From Microthrixaceae bacterium (lineage in GTDB: Bacteria > Actinomycetota > Acidimicrobiia > Acidimicrobiales > Microtrichaceae), in assembly GCA_019694615.1 (NCBI GenBank), contig JAIBBP010000118.1, forward strand, positions 1 through 40,958: a stretch of DNA of 40,958 nt, written 5' to 3'. This document shows positions 24,371-32,092 of the stretch, piece by piece. Position 1 is the first letter of the stretch. Each line of letters starts with the position of its first letter. A program made the position numbers and the translations under genes. The notes beneath the pieces are model-generated. The model ran no database searches. It saw nothing but the letters and a program-made list of their open reading frames with translations, and was not told the DNA's origin.

Positions 24371-25264
24371 TCAGTCACCGATCGGAAGGTTGCCGTACAA
24401 CGCCATGGCTTCCGCCTGTTCGGCGTTCAGGTGGTAGCTCTCCTCGGAGGAGGGGAAGGCTCCGGTGCGGACGTCGTCCGCGTAGGCCGACACGGCCTCG
24501 ACCGACACGGCCTTCACGTCGGCGTACCGGCGCACGAACTTCGGTGCCATCCGATCCTCGATGCCGAGCAGGTCGTGCATCACCAACACCTGGCCGTCAC
24601 ATCGGGGGCCGGCACCGATGCCGATCGTCGGGATGTCGAGCGCATCGGTGATCATCGCGGCCACCTCACCGGGGACGCCCTCGATCACAATCGCGAAGCA
24701 GCCGGCGTGTTGCAGCGCCTTGGCGTCGGCAACCAACTGCAGCGCCGCCTGTGACTCGCGGCCCTGCACCTTGAATCCGCCCATCGCGTGAAGCGACTGG
24801 GGCGTGAGCCCGATGTGGCCCATAACCGGGATCTCGGCGTCGACGATGGCCTCGACCATCCCCACCCGCTTGGCGCCACCTTCGAGCTTGACGCAGCCGG
24901 CGCCGGCACGGATGAGCTCCGCGGCGTTGCGCACGGTCTCGGCGGGCGACACGTGGTAGCTCATCCACGGCATGTCGCCGATCACGAGCGCCGACGGGTT
25001 CGCCCGGGCCACCGCCGCAACGTGGTGGGCCATGTCGGCGACCGTCACCTGCAACGTGTCGTCGTAGCCGAGTACCACCATGGCGAGGGAGTCGCCGACG
25101 AGGATCATGTCGACCCCGGCTTCGTCGGCCACCCGAGAACTCGGCGCGTCGTAGGCGGTGACCATGACCAACGGCTCCGAGCCGGCGCGCACCTTCGACG
25201 ACGCGATCTGAGGGACGGTCACCGGCCGACGGCTGGCATCGATCGAACGGGTAGAACTGCTCAT
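24371..25264 (-). CDS. panB: 3-methyl-2-oxobutanoate hydroxymethyltransferase
   Basis: A 297-residue enzyme of pantothenate synthesis that transfers a hydroxymethyl group from methylene-tetrahydrofolate to 2-oxoisovalerate. Signatures are VTAYDAPSSRVADEAGVDMILVGDSL-type N-terminus (metal ligand D58), DMPWMSY, KLEGG, MGHIGLTPQS and GIGAGPRCDGQVLV. ATG with GGAGGT upstream. It lies between the penicillin-binding protein gene and rpsF, all on one strand, but with gaps of 123 and 188 bp; no other pan gene is nearby. Confidence 0.95.
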   Translation of the reverse strand: MSSSTRSIDASRRPVTVPQIASSKVRAGSEPLVMVTAYDAPSSRVADEAGVDMILVGDSLAMVVLGYDDTLQVTVADMAHHVAAVARANPSALVIGDMPWMSYHVSPAETVRNAAELIRAGAGCVKLEGGAKRVGMVEAIVDAEIPVMGHIGLTPQSLHAMGGFKVQGRESQAALQLVADAKALQHAGCFAIVIEGVPGEVAAMITDALDIPTIGIGAGPRCDGQVLVMHDLLGIEDRMAPKFVRRYADVKAVSVEAVSAYADDVRTGAFPSSEESYHLNAEQAEAMALYGNLPIGD

Positions 25265-25387
25265 GGGAGCACCTCCATGTGAGGTCCGGCGCCATTCAGC
25301 TACCGGCCGATGACCGAACTCTACGACGACTCGGTACCCCTTGCCAAGGCCCCAATCGCGCGCTATCCCCTCCTCCGATCGGAACGA

Positions 25388-27664
25388 TCAGCCCGGCGGG
25401 GACACCGTCACGGGAACGGACGTCTCCGGAGCTGGTACCCCGTCGACCGGAGCTCCGGGAATCGGTGCCGCGGGAATCGTTGTGGTCGTCGGCGCGTACG
25501 CAGGGTCCGGTGGATCAATAGTGAGGCCTGCATCGACCGGCTTGAACGAACAACCTCTGGCTCCCTCGGTCGCTGTCGCCATGAAACTCCGCCAGATGTC
25601 GGCGGGCAGGGATCCGCCCGTCACCTCCTTGCCATGGACCTTGTCCATGTAGCGCGGTGGCTCACCCGGCTTGTTGTCGTAGCCCATCCAAACAACGGTC
25701 GTGATGCGGCACGTGTAGCCGGCGAACCACGCGTCGCGGTAGTCGCTGGTCGTGCCGGTCTTGCCGGCTGCCTTTGTGCGCAGCTGGGCACGGTGACCCG
25801 ACCCGACCGGCTGGCCGATGACCCCGGAGAGGACGGAGTTGACGGTCTCCGCGACGGGAACCGGGATCGCCTCCGGCGTCGGCTGCTTGGCCGGATCGGC
25901 AGCCACGTCGTACAGCACGCTGCCGTCGGCTGCCTCGACCCGACGAATGATGTACGGAGGCTTGAGCGTGCCGCTGTTCGCGAAGGTGGAGTACGCCGTC
26001 GCCATGTCGAGCACCGACACATCGGCGGTGCCGAGCACAGCCGCGGGCACGGGCTTCACCGGCGCGGTGATACCGAGCCTGGCGGCCATCGCCGCGAACT
26101 TCTCCGGCGTGATCTTCAGCATCATCTGCGCATAGATCGTGTTCGCCGACTGCCACGTCGCCTGCTCGACGGTGGTCTCGGCGAACTCCTTGTCGTCGTA
26201 GTTCTTGACCTCCCAGTCCTTGCCGTCGTTCAGCTTCGGGAAGACCCAGAGCTTCGGCCCCCAGAAGTTGGACTTCACCGAGTGCCCCTGCGCCACGTAC
26301 TCGGCCAACGCAATCGGTTTGAAAGTCGATCCGGCCTGACGACCGGTTCCGCCGCCGGCGGCACCCAACGCGTAGTTCACCTGGGACGCGTCGAAGTTCT
26401 GTCCGCCGATCATCGCAACGATCCGACCGCTGTCGTCGACGGACACGAGTGCGCTCGCCGGGTCGTCGGGCTGATTCAATACGCCGACGGTCGAACCGTG
26501 GGCGGCGAGCTGCAAGCGGGGGTCGATCGTGAGGTACACACGGAGACCCTGCTCGAGCAGCGCCTTCTCCCCGACGTTGGGCATGTCGCGGAGTTGGGTC
26601 CGAACCCACTCGATGATGTAGCGGCCGCCGACCGCGGAGAACCCACTCCGCACCACCGGCCCGGCGGTTGCCGGGGCCTGCTCCAACACGTGGCCGGCCC
26701 ACTCCTGGGACGCCGCATCGGCGGCCTGCTCGGCGGTGATGTACTGCTCCTCGACCATGGCGTCGAGCACGGTCTGTCGTCGCCGCTTGGCCTCCTTCGC
26801 CTCCTGGGGGTTGTCGGGATCGCTCGGCTCGTCCGCGTACTTCGGAGCGCGAATGAGGCCGGCAAGGTAGGCCGACTCGGCAATGTCGAGGTCCTTGGCG
26901 TCCTTGTCGAAGTAGGCGCGGGAGGCCGCTTCGACCCCGATCGCACCGCGACCCAGATACACCTCGTTGAGATACCGCTCGAGGATCTCCGGCTTGGAGA
27001 GCTTCCGTTCCAACTTGATGGCGATCGCGGCTTCCTTGAGCTTCCGCTCCGGCGTTCGATCTGCGGTGAGGTACACCTGCTTCACGTACTGCTGGGTGAT
27101 CGTCGAACCGCCCTGACGTGACGCCGACCCCCGGAGATCCCGGTACAGCGCCCGTGCGATCCCCCACGGATCGACGCCTCCGTGGGTGAAGAACGAGCGA
27201 TCCTCCGCCGCGACAACTGCGTTGATGAGATGCGGGGAGACCTCGTCGAGGTTGACCAGCACTCGGTTGTTGCCACCCTGAGAGAACTGGGCAACGGAGT
27301 TCGACGGCGTGCACGCACCGTCCGAAACCTCGGCGGTGCAGACGAACGAAGTCGTCTTGATCGTACGGGTGGGATCGGGGATCTCCACGGAGTTCAGCAG
27401 CACGAACCCGACACCAACTGTCGCGACACCCACTAGCACCCCGGCGAACATCAGGCGTCGGATCCAGACCCGCCAACCCGGCCTGGCCCGTCTCGGCTTC
27501 GGCTCCTTGATCGCCTTGCTGGTCGGCTCGGCGGACTTCGTCATGGGCGCGCCCGAAGTCCGCTCACGCGAGCCCTCCGGCTTCGGTGTCGGTGGACGGC
27601 GCGGCGTCGGTTTGGGCCGTTGAGGTGCTTGGGGTCGACGACGACCTGCACCGTCGTCGTTCAT
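25388..27664 (-). CDS. Bifunctional class A penicillin-binding protein
   Basis: A 758-residue membrane-anchored peptidoglycan synthase. Order: Pro/Arg-rich cytosolic tail (1-65), one membrane segment (about 70-91), glycosyltransferase GT51 domain (about 130-300; catalytic E154 in EDRSFF, GGSTITQQ at 186-192), transpeptidase domain (about 400-680; SxxK S446-K449, SAN 506-508, KTG 635-637), and a Pro/Thr-rich extracellular tail. All catalytic motifs are present. Equivalent to mycobacterial ponA1 by position, immediately downstream of a DUF5318 gene (7-bp gap). Confidence 0.95.
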   Translation of the reverse strand: MNDDGAGRRRPQAPQRPKPTPRRPPTPKPEGSRERTSGAPMTKSAEPTSKAIKEPKPRRARPGWRVWIRRLMFAGVLVGVATVGVGFVLLNSVEIPDPTRTIKTTSFVCTAEVSDGACTPSNSVAQFSQGGNNRVLVNLDEVSPHLINAVVAAEDRSFFTHGGVDPWGIARALYRDLRGSASRQGGSTITQQYVKQVYLTADRTPERKLKEAAIAIKLERKLSKPEILERYLNEVYLGRGAIGVEAASRAYFDKDAKDLDIAESAYLAGLIRAPKYADEPSDPDNPQEAKEAKRRRQTVLDAMVEEQYITAEQAADAASQEWAGHVLEQAPATAGPVVRSGFSAVGGRYIIEWVRTQLRDMPNVGEKALLEQGLRVYLTIDPRLQLAAHGSTVGVLNQPDDPASALVSVDDSGRIVAMIGGQNFDASQVNYALGAAGGGTGRQAGSTFKPIALAEYVAQGHSVKSNFWGPKLWVFPKLNDGKDWEVKNYDDKEFAETTVEQATWQSANTIYAQMMLKITPEKFAAMAARLGITAPVKPVPAAVLGTADVSVLDMATAYSTFANSGTLKPPYIIRRVEAADGSVLYDVAADPAKQPTPEAIPVPVAETVNSVLSGVIGQPVGSGHRAQLRTKAAGKTGTTSDYRDAWFAGYTCRITTVVWMGYDNKPGEPPRYMDKVHGKEVTGGSLPADIWRSFMATATEGARGCSFKPVDAGLTIDPPDPAYAPTTTTIPAAPIPGAPVDGVPAPETSVPVTVSPPG

Positions 27665-27671
27665 CCGCGGC

Positions 27672-28076
27672 TCACGCCGGCGACCCGGGACTCAGTGGAT
27701 AGGTCGACAGAAGGTGGTTCCACCGGCACCCGATGCACACCTCGACCAGGAAGCAACGATGATCGCCCGGGCGCTCGGCGAGGCGCGCCAGCTCCTTGCT
27801 CGATGTCACGCACCGACCTTGGGCCGGAAGTCGCGGACCGAACACGAAACGAACGTGACGCAACGTCCGCTCATCGCAGACCGGGCACGCTGTCGGGGCC
27901 GCGCGGGAGTAGTCGCGTCCGACCCGCAGCAGTTCGAGCTGAGCATCGCAGACATCCTCCCGATCGAGCTCGCCGGCCCGGAATGCCCGCAGCGCGCGTC
28001 GACGATCGAGGCGATAGTCGACGGTTCCGGGAGCGTCACCCGGGCGACCGGAACCCTGAGCCTGCGGAAACAGCAC
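27672..28076 (-). CDS. DUF5318 family protein
   Basis: A 134-residue actinobacterial protein of unknown function. Two cysteine pairs, CPVC (64, 67) and CIGC (114, 117), suggest a zinc ribbon; the sequence between is basic. The M. tuberculosis homologue Rv0049 also lies directly upstream of ponA1, so a link to the penicillin-binding protein is plausible by conserved neighbourhood only. GTG start at 28076 with TAGCCT 6 bases upstream. Confidence 0.8.
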   Translation of the reverse strand: MLFPQAQGSGRPGDAPGTVDYRLDRRRALRAFRAGELDREDVCDAQLELLRVGRDYSRAAPTACPVCDERTLRHVRFVFGPRLPAQGRCVTSSKELARLAERPGDHRCFLVEVCIGCRWNHLLSTYPLSPGSPA

Positions 28077-28082
28077 CCGTGC

Positions 28083-28088
28083 AGGCTA
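28083..28088 (-). promoter_or_regulatory. Probable -10 element of the leaderless DUF5318-PBP transcript
   Basis: TAGCCT on the minus strand, 6 bases (GCACGG) before the GTG at 28076. Confidence 0.5.
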
Positions 28089-28259
28089 CCGATCACGCCG
28101 GGGCTGTCACATCGCGGCCCACCGCGTAGGCGATCGAGGTACATCCCCGTTCGCGACGGCGCCATCGGACAGAGTGGGCAGGTGGGAGAACGACCAGGAA
28201 CGAGTTCGTCGGCCAAGCGCCCGCGACACCCCTCTGCCGGCAATCTCGATGCCGTACCG

Positions 28260-28991
28260 ATGCTCGTCGACGACGACTCTGCGCCGGCGCTTTCGCCCTT
28301 GGCGTATCCAAACGGTGCCCGGTTCGATCCGACGGTGGTCCACGTCGGCCCGGGCCTGAGCGACGAGGCCGTCGGACGACTCGTTGGAGGAGGCGAAGGT
28401 CGTCGAATCCTCGAGCTGGGTTGTGGCAACGGCAGTAACGCCGTCGCGCTCGCACGTCAGGGGGCGCGGGTCATTGTCGTCGACTCGTCCGCGACGAGGC
28501 TCGCCGCAGCGCGCGCCCGCGCCGACGACAACGGTGTCCGTATCGAGCTCCATCACGGCGACCTCGCAGACCTGGCGTTCGTCCGCGCCGATCAGATCGA
28601 CGTCTGCCTCGCCGCGTACTCGCTCTCAGAGGTTGCCGATGTCGCTCGAGTTTTTCGCCAGGTTCACCGAGTTCTCCGCACCGAAGCCCCGATGGTGGTC
28701 TCGCTTCCACACCCCCTCGCGATCATCGCCGACGGTGACCCCGACAAGGACGGTGTCCGCCTCTCCAGATCGTCGTTCGACCGGACGAGGGTCGCGGCAG
28801 ACGGCGCGCCGTCGCCCATCGAGCCGCATCGCATCACCGACATCTTCACGGCATTCACCCGATCGAACTTCCGTGTCGACGTTCTTCTCGAACCACAGGT
28901 CGAGCCATCGGCCGATCCGGCATTCGCCCTGCCGGCGCACGCGTGGATCCCTCCGACACTGGTGATTCGCGGCCGTAAACAGGGGATCTGA
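28260..28991 (+). CDS. Class I SAM-dependent methyltransferase
   Basis: About 243 residues with motif I LELGCGNG (51-58), VVDSS at the end of strand 2, and IDVCLAAYSLSEV as motif IV. The YPNGARFDPTVVHVGPGL segment ahead of the domain is typical of small-molecule methyltransferases. Substrate unknown. ATG 28260 is chosen; GTG 28182 in the same frame would add 26 residues of low-complexity sequence and cannot be excluded. Divergent from the DUF5318 gene, convergent with the CCA enzyme (11-bp gap). Confidence 0.82.
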   Translation: MLVDDDSAPALSPLAYPNGARFDPTVVHVGPGLSDEAVGRLVGGGEGRRILELGCGNGSNAVALARQGARVIVVDSSATRLAAARARADDNGVRIELHHGDLADLAFVRADQIDVCLAAYSLSEVADVARVFRQVHRVLRTEAPMVVSLPHPLAIIADGDPDKDGVRLSRSSFDRTRVAADGAPSPIEPHRITDIFTAFTRSNFRVDVLLEPQVEPSADPAFALPAHAWIPPTLVIRGRKQGI

Positions 28992-29002
28992 CGGCGCCGC
29001 CC

Positions 29003-30283
29003 TCAGGATGGATCGCAGGATCCGCTGCGCTCGTTCCACCAGTCGTGGAGGAGCCGTCGTGCGGCATCGCCATCGAGCGGCCCTGTTGCCAGACGCAGGT
29101 GGTGGAGGTGACGCAGCGCGGCACCGACCTCAGGCCCCGGAGCGAGTCCTAACTCCGCCATCACGCTCTCCCCGTCCAGGGGTGGCCCGAGATCCTCGAG
29201 ATCCTCCCGTCGACCGAGATCATGCAGCGCTCGCTCGAGGGACTCCCCGACCCCCTGCCGGGCGATCTGGGACAACAACTCGACAACCATGCCCGCGTCG
29301 TCTCCCGTTGATGCGACAAGGGTCCGCGTTTCGGCGTCGCTCCAGATCCCGTCGTGATCGCGCCAGCGCTCCACCGCAGCGACCAGTGAGGAGACCCGCT
29401 CGATAACGCGGCGCGAATGCCGCAGCGACCGAAGCCGCTGTCGGGCACCTGACGACCCTGCTACCTGGAGAACTGCGGCGAGGCGCACAACCGGATCGGG
29501 GGGCAACGCTGATACCGCGTCTACCTGTGCTTCGGACAGCTCTGGGACGAACCTCGTAGCCAGGCCCGTCGCCAACAGCAAATCCAGCCCACCGCGGGGG
29601 TCGGGCGACAACAGCAGCTTGTCGAACTCGTCACGAATCCGCTCAGCGCTCACGACGTCGAGCCGCTCCGCCATCAAGGCCATCGCGGTGACGACGCCTG
29701 CATCGGGACGAAGGTCGAGCCGCGCCACGAACCGCGCGGCGCGAAGCATCCGCAGCGGGTCGTCGGAGAACGACTCGGACGGTTCGAGCGGTGTCCGCAG
29801 CAACCCCGAGCGAAGGTCGGTGACTCCCGAGAACGGGTCGATCAGCCGCGGTGAGAACGTCGTCAGGTCGACGGCGAGCGCGTTGATCGTGAAGTCTCTT
29901 CGCGAGAGGTCGACGAGCACGTCGTCGGCAAACACCACCCGCGGCTTGCGACTCTCGGGGTCGTACGCCTCGGCGCGGTGGGTCGTGATCTCCACCAACC
30001 TGCCGTCTACTTTCGCGGCGATCGTCCCGAATCGCTCGCCCTGCGCCCACAGCGCTTCGGCGACCGGCGCGACCAGTCGTTTGATCTCCGCCGGTGAGGC
30101 GTTCGTGGTGAAGTCGAGGTCGGGCTCGGTGGTCGACCGCCCTGCGAAGAAGTCCCGCACGATGCCACCTACGAGGTAGAGCCGAAATCCGGCGGCGGCG
30201 AACCGCTGCGCGAGCGGCTGGCACTCGGCGAGTACCACGCCGGCGGCTGGTGGTAACCCGGTCTCGGATTGGTCTCCGGTCAC
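29003..30283 (-). CDS. cca: CCA tRNA nucleotidyltransferase
   Basis: A 426-residue class II nucleotidyltransferase that adds or repairs the 3' CCA of tRNAs; needed here since tRNA-Pro does not encode CCA. Catalytic motifs are LVGGIVRD (37-44), DLD (55-57), RRDFTINALA, and DPLRMLRAARF. The segment that in other actinobacteria forms the HD phosphohydrolase domain is shortened: the usual HRHKD...H run is missing and RLAALLHD-type sequence reads RLAAVLQVAG, so phosphatase activity is probably lost. GTG start overlaps the preceding deacetylase stop (GTGA). Confidence 0.92.
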   Translation of the reverse strand: MTGDQSETGLPPAAGVVLAECQPLAQRFAAAGFRLYLVGGIVRDFFAGRSTTEPDLDFTTNASPAEIKRLVAPVAEALWAQGERFGTIAAKVDGRLVEITTHRAEAYDPESRKPRVVFADDVLVDLSRRDFTINALAVDLTTFSPRLIDPFSGVTDLRSGLLRTPLEPSESFSDDPLRMLRAARFVARLDLRPDAGVVTAMALMAERLDVVSAERIRDEFDKLLLSPDPRGGLDLLLATGLATRFVPELSEAQVDAVSALPPDPVVRLAAVLQVAGSSGARQRLRSLRHSRRVIERVSSLVAAVERWRDHDGIWSDAETRTLVASTGDDAGMVVELLSQIARQGVGESLERALHDLGRREDLEDLGPPLDGESVMAELGLAPGPEVGAALRHLHHLRLATGPLDGDAARRLLHDWWNERSGSCDPS

Positions 30284-31290
30284 CGGAGTCCCTGAGCGTC
30301 GGCGACGCGGTCGAACAGTCTCCGCAACGCCAGCGAGCCGAGCGAGCCCGACGTGGAGGGCTCGGGATGGCGGGAAGCGCCGGCGAGGCTCGACATCGTG
30401 GCCAACGCTGACATCTCGAGCGCCCCGAGGTCGTAGCCACCCTCGAGAAACGCGATCGTTCTACCCGGAAGCACCGTTTCCATGAGTGCGGCGGTCAGGT
30501 CGGCGAAGTCGCCGGCGCTCAGACCCATGTCGGTGATGGGATCGCGTCGATGCGCATCGAATCCCGCGGAGATGAGCAACCACGTCGGACCGAACCGATC
30601 GATCACCTCCCCGACGGGCCCGTCGAGCGAAGCGCGGTACGCGTCGCCCGTGGTACCCGCGTGGAGTGGCAGGTTGAGGGTTGCACCAAGCGCCGACGAT
30701 CCACCGACCTCGTCGATCGCACCGGTGCCGGGGTAGAGCGGCGACTGGTGCCAGGAGACGACCAGAACGTTGGGGTCGTCGTAGAAGACGTCCTGAGTGC
30801 CGTTGCCGTGATGAGCGTCGAAATCGGCCACAAGCACCCGCTCACCGGCAGTGGCCAGCGACGCTGCCGTTACCGCCACGTTGTTGAGCAGGCAGAAGCC
30901 CATCGACGTCGTCGAGGTCGCGTGGTGACCCGGCGGCCGGACCGCACAGAAGGCCGAGTCCGCCGCGCCGCTGGCGAGCAACTCCACCGCGGTGAGCCCG
31001 GCACCCGCTGCTCGCCACGCTATGTCCACCGACTCAGGGCTGACCGCGGTGTCCGCATCGAGATGGGCCTCCCTCCCTCGCACGAGTTCGAGTGCGTCGA
31101 TCATCTCCCGTTGATGGACGCGCCGGACCTCCTCTTCGGTGGCCTGGCGCGGGGACACCGCGATGATCGCGTCGCGAATCGAGTCGTGCTCCGCCGCTCT
31201 GAGCACTGCGTCGAGTCTCGCCGGAGACTCCGGATGGTTCGGACCGACGCGGTGGTGAACTCCGCGTTCATCGCTGATCAGGACCATCAT
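30280..31290 (-). CDS. Histone deacetylase superfamily amidohydrolase
   Basis: A 336-residue arginase/deacetylase-fold protein with all metal and catalytic residues of the class II-like group: the His pair H122-H123 in RPPGHHA, D156/D158/H160 in DFDAHHGNGTQD, SAGFDAH, and EGGYD. Bacterial members deacetylate acetylpolyamines, acetoin-type compounds or protein lysines; the substrate is not predictable. ATG 31290 follows TACGCT at 8 bases. Coupled to the CCA gene by a 4-bp overlap. A GNAT acetyltransferase is divergent to it, which could make an acetylation/deacetylation pair. Confidence 0.9.
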   Translation of the reverse strand: MMVLISDERGVHHRVGPNHPESPARLDAVLRAAEHDSIRDAIIAVSPRQATEEEVRRVHQREMIDALELVRGREAHLDADTAVSPESVDIAWRAAGAGLTAVELLASGAADSAFCAVRPPGHHATSTTSMGFCLLNNVAVTAASLATAGERVLVADFDAHHGNGTQDVFYDDPNVLVVSWHQSPLYPGTGAIDEVGGSSALGATLNLPLHAGTTGDAYRASLDGPVGEVIDRFGPTWLLISAGFDAHRRDPITDMGLSAGDFADLTAALMETVLPGRTIAFLEGGYDLGALEMSALATMSSLAGASRHPEPSTSGSLGSLALRRLFDRVADAQGLR

Positions 31291-31298
31291 GCCGAGCA

Positions 31299-31304
31299 AG
31301 CGTA
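31299..31304 (-). promoter_or_regulatory. Probable -10 element of the leaderless deacetylase transcript
   Basis: TACGCT on the minus strand, 8 bases before the ATG at 31290. Confidence 0.45.
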
Positions 31305-31355
31305 CGATGACCGGCGGCGCCCCGTGACCCTTCCCCGACGGACCTCTCCGGCGCC

Positions 31356-31401
31356 AGCTGCCACGAGCCGTCGATCCGCGAGCTGCCATGACCCGTCGAT
31401 C
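31356..31401 (+). repeat. Imperfect 25-bp tandem duplication over the acetyltransferase start
   Basis: AGCTGCCA begins at 31356 and again at 31381, each followed by a nearly identical stretch to GTCGATC. The second copy contains the ATG at 31388; the first has ACG at that position. Confidence 0.6.
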
Positions 31402-32092
31402 ACTCACCGTTGGCAAGGACCGTTTCGTAGTCGGCCCGTGGCACGACGACCCGACGGTTGCCTACCTGTCGGTCGCGCCGGTTTCAGCGGTGCTCACGAG
31501 CCGGGCGTCAGTCGAGCGGTGCCTCGCCGGACTGACCGAGAGCGGATACCGCGCCGCGGTGACCGCGGCGCTCAAACCCAACGACGCCCATGTGTTCCAG
31601 ACCGCCGGATTTGAAGTGCGAGAACGGCTGCACGTGCTGCAACACGACCTGTCCGGTGATCTCGGTGGGTCGTCGCACCCGCTGCGCCGTGCGCGACGGC
31701 GGGACCGTCCGGCAGTGCTCGATGTCGACCGGTTGGCGTTCGAATCGTTCTGGCACCTCGGGCCGTCGGGTCTCGACGAGGCGCTGAACGCAACCTCGTC
31801 AGTCCGCTTTCGAGTCGCCGAGACGGACGAGATCGTCGGCTACGCCGTCTGCGGTCGGGCCTACGACATCGGTTACCTTCAACGACTTGCCGTTCACCCC
31901 CTCCACCTTCGCCGCGGGATCGGCGCTGCGCTGGTCCAGGACTCGCTGCGGTGGCTACGCCGGCGCCGGGGCAGGATGATGCTCGTCAACACACAGGAGT
32001 CCAACGCCGAAGCACTGGCGCTGTATCAGCGGCTCGGATTCCGGATGGGCTCCGATCATTTGACCGTGCTCTCGTGGACGGCTCCGTCGTGA
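31388..32092 (+). CDS. GNAT-family N-acetyltransferase
   Basis: A 234-residue protein with a C-terminal GNAT domain; the acetyl-CoA binding segment is LQRLAVHPLHLRRGIGAALV (Q/RxxGxG/A type), followed by NTQESNAEALALYQRLGF. The N-terminal half resembles a second, degenerate GNAT lobe. Target unknown. In M. tuberculosis a Nudix gene (mutT4) lies at this place between pcnA and the DUF6049 gene, so the acetyltransferase is a replacement or insertion here. The stop overlaps the GTG of the DUF6049 gene (GTGA). No ribosome binding site is obvious. Confidence 0.82.
   Translation: MTRRSLTVGKDRFVVGPWHDDPTVAYLSVAPVSAVLTSRASVERCLAGLTESGYRAAVTAALKPNDAHVFQTAGFEVRERLHVLQHDLSGDLGGSSHPLRRARRRDRPAVLDVDRLAFESFWHLGPSGLDEALNATSSVRFRVAETDEIVGYAVCGRAYDIGYLQRLAVHPLHLRRGIGAALVQDSLRWLRRRRGRMMLVNTQESNAEALALYQRLGFRMGSDHLTVLSWTAPS

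Noticed and set aside
25310..27476. Frames of about 600 codons on both strands overlapping the penicillin-binding protein gene
   Set aside because: Arg/Gly/His-rich translations without domains; the PBP frame has all catalytic motifs.
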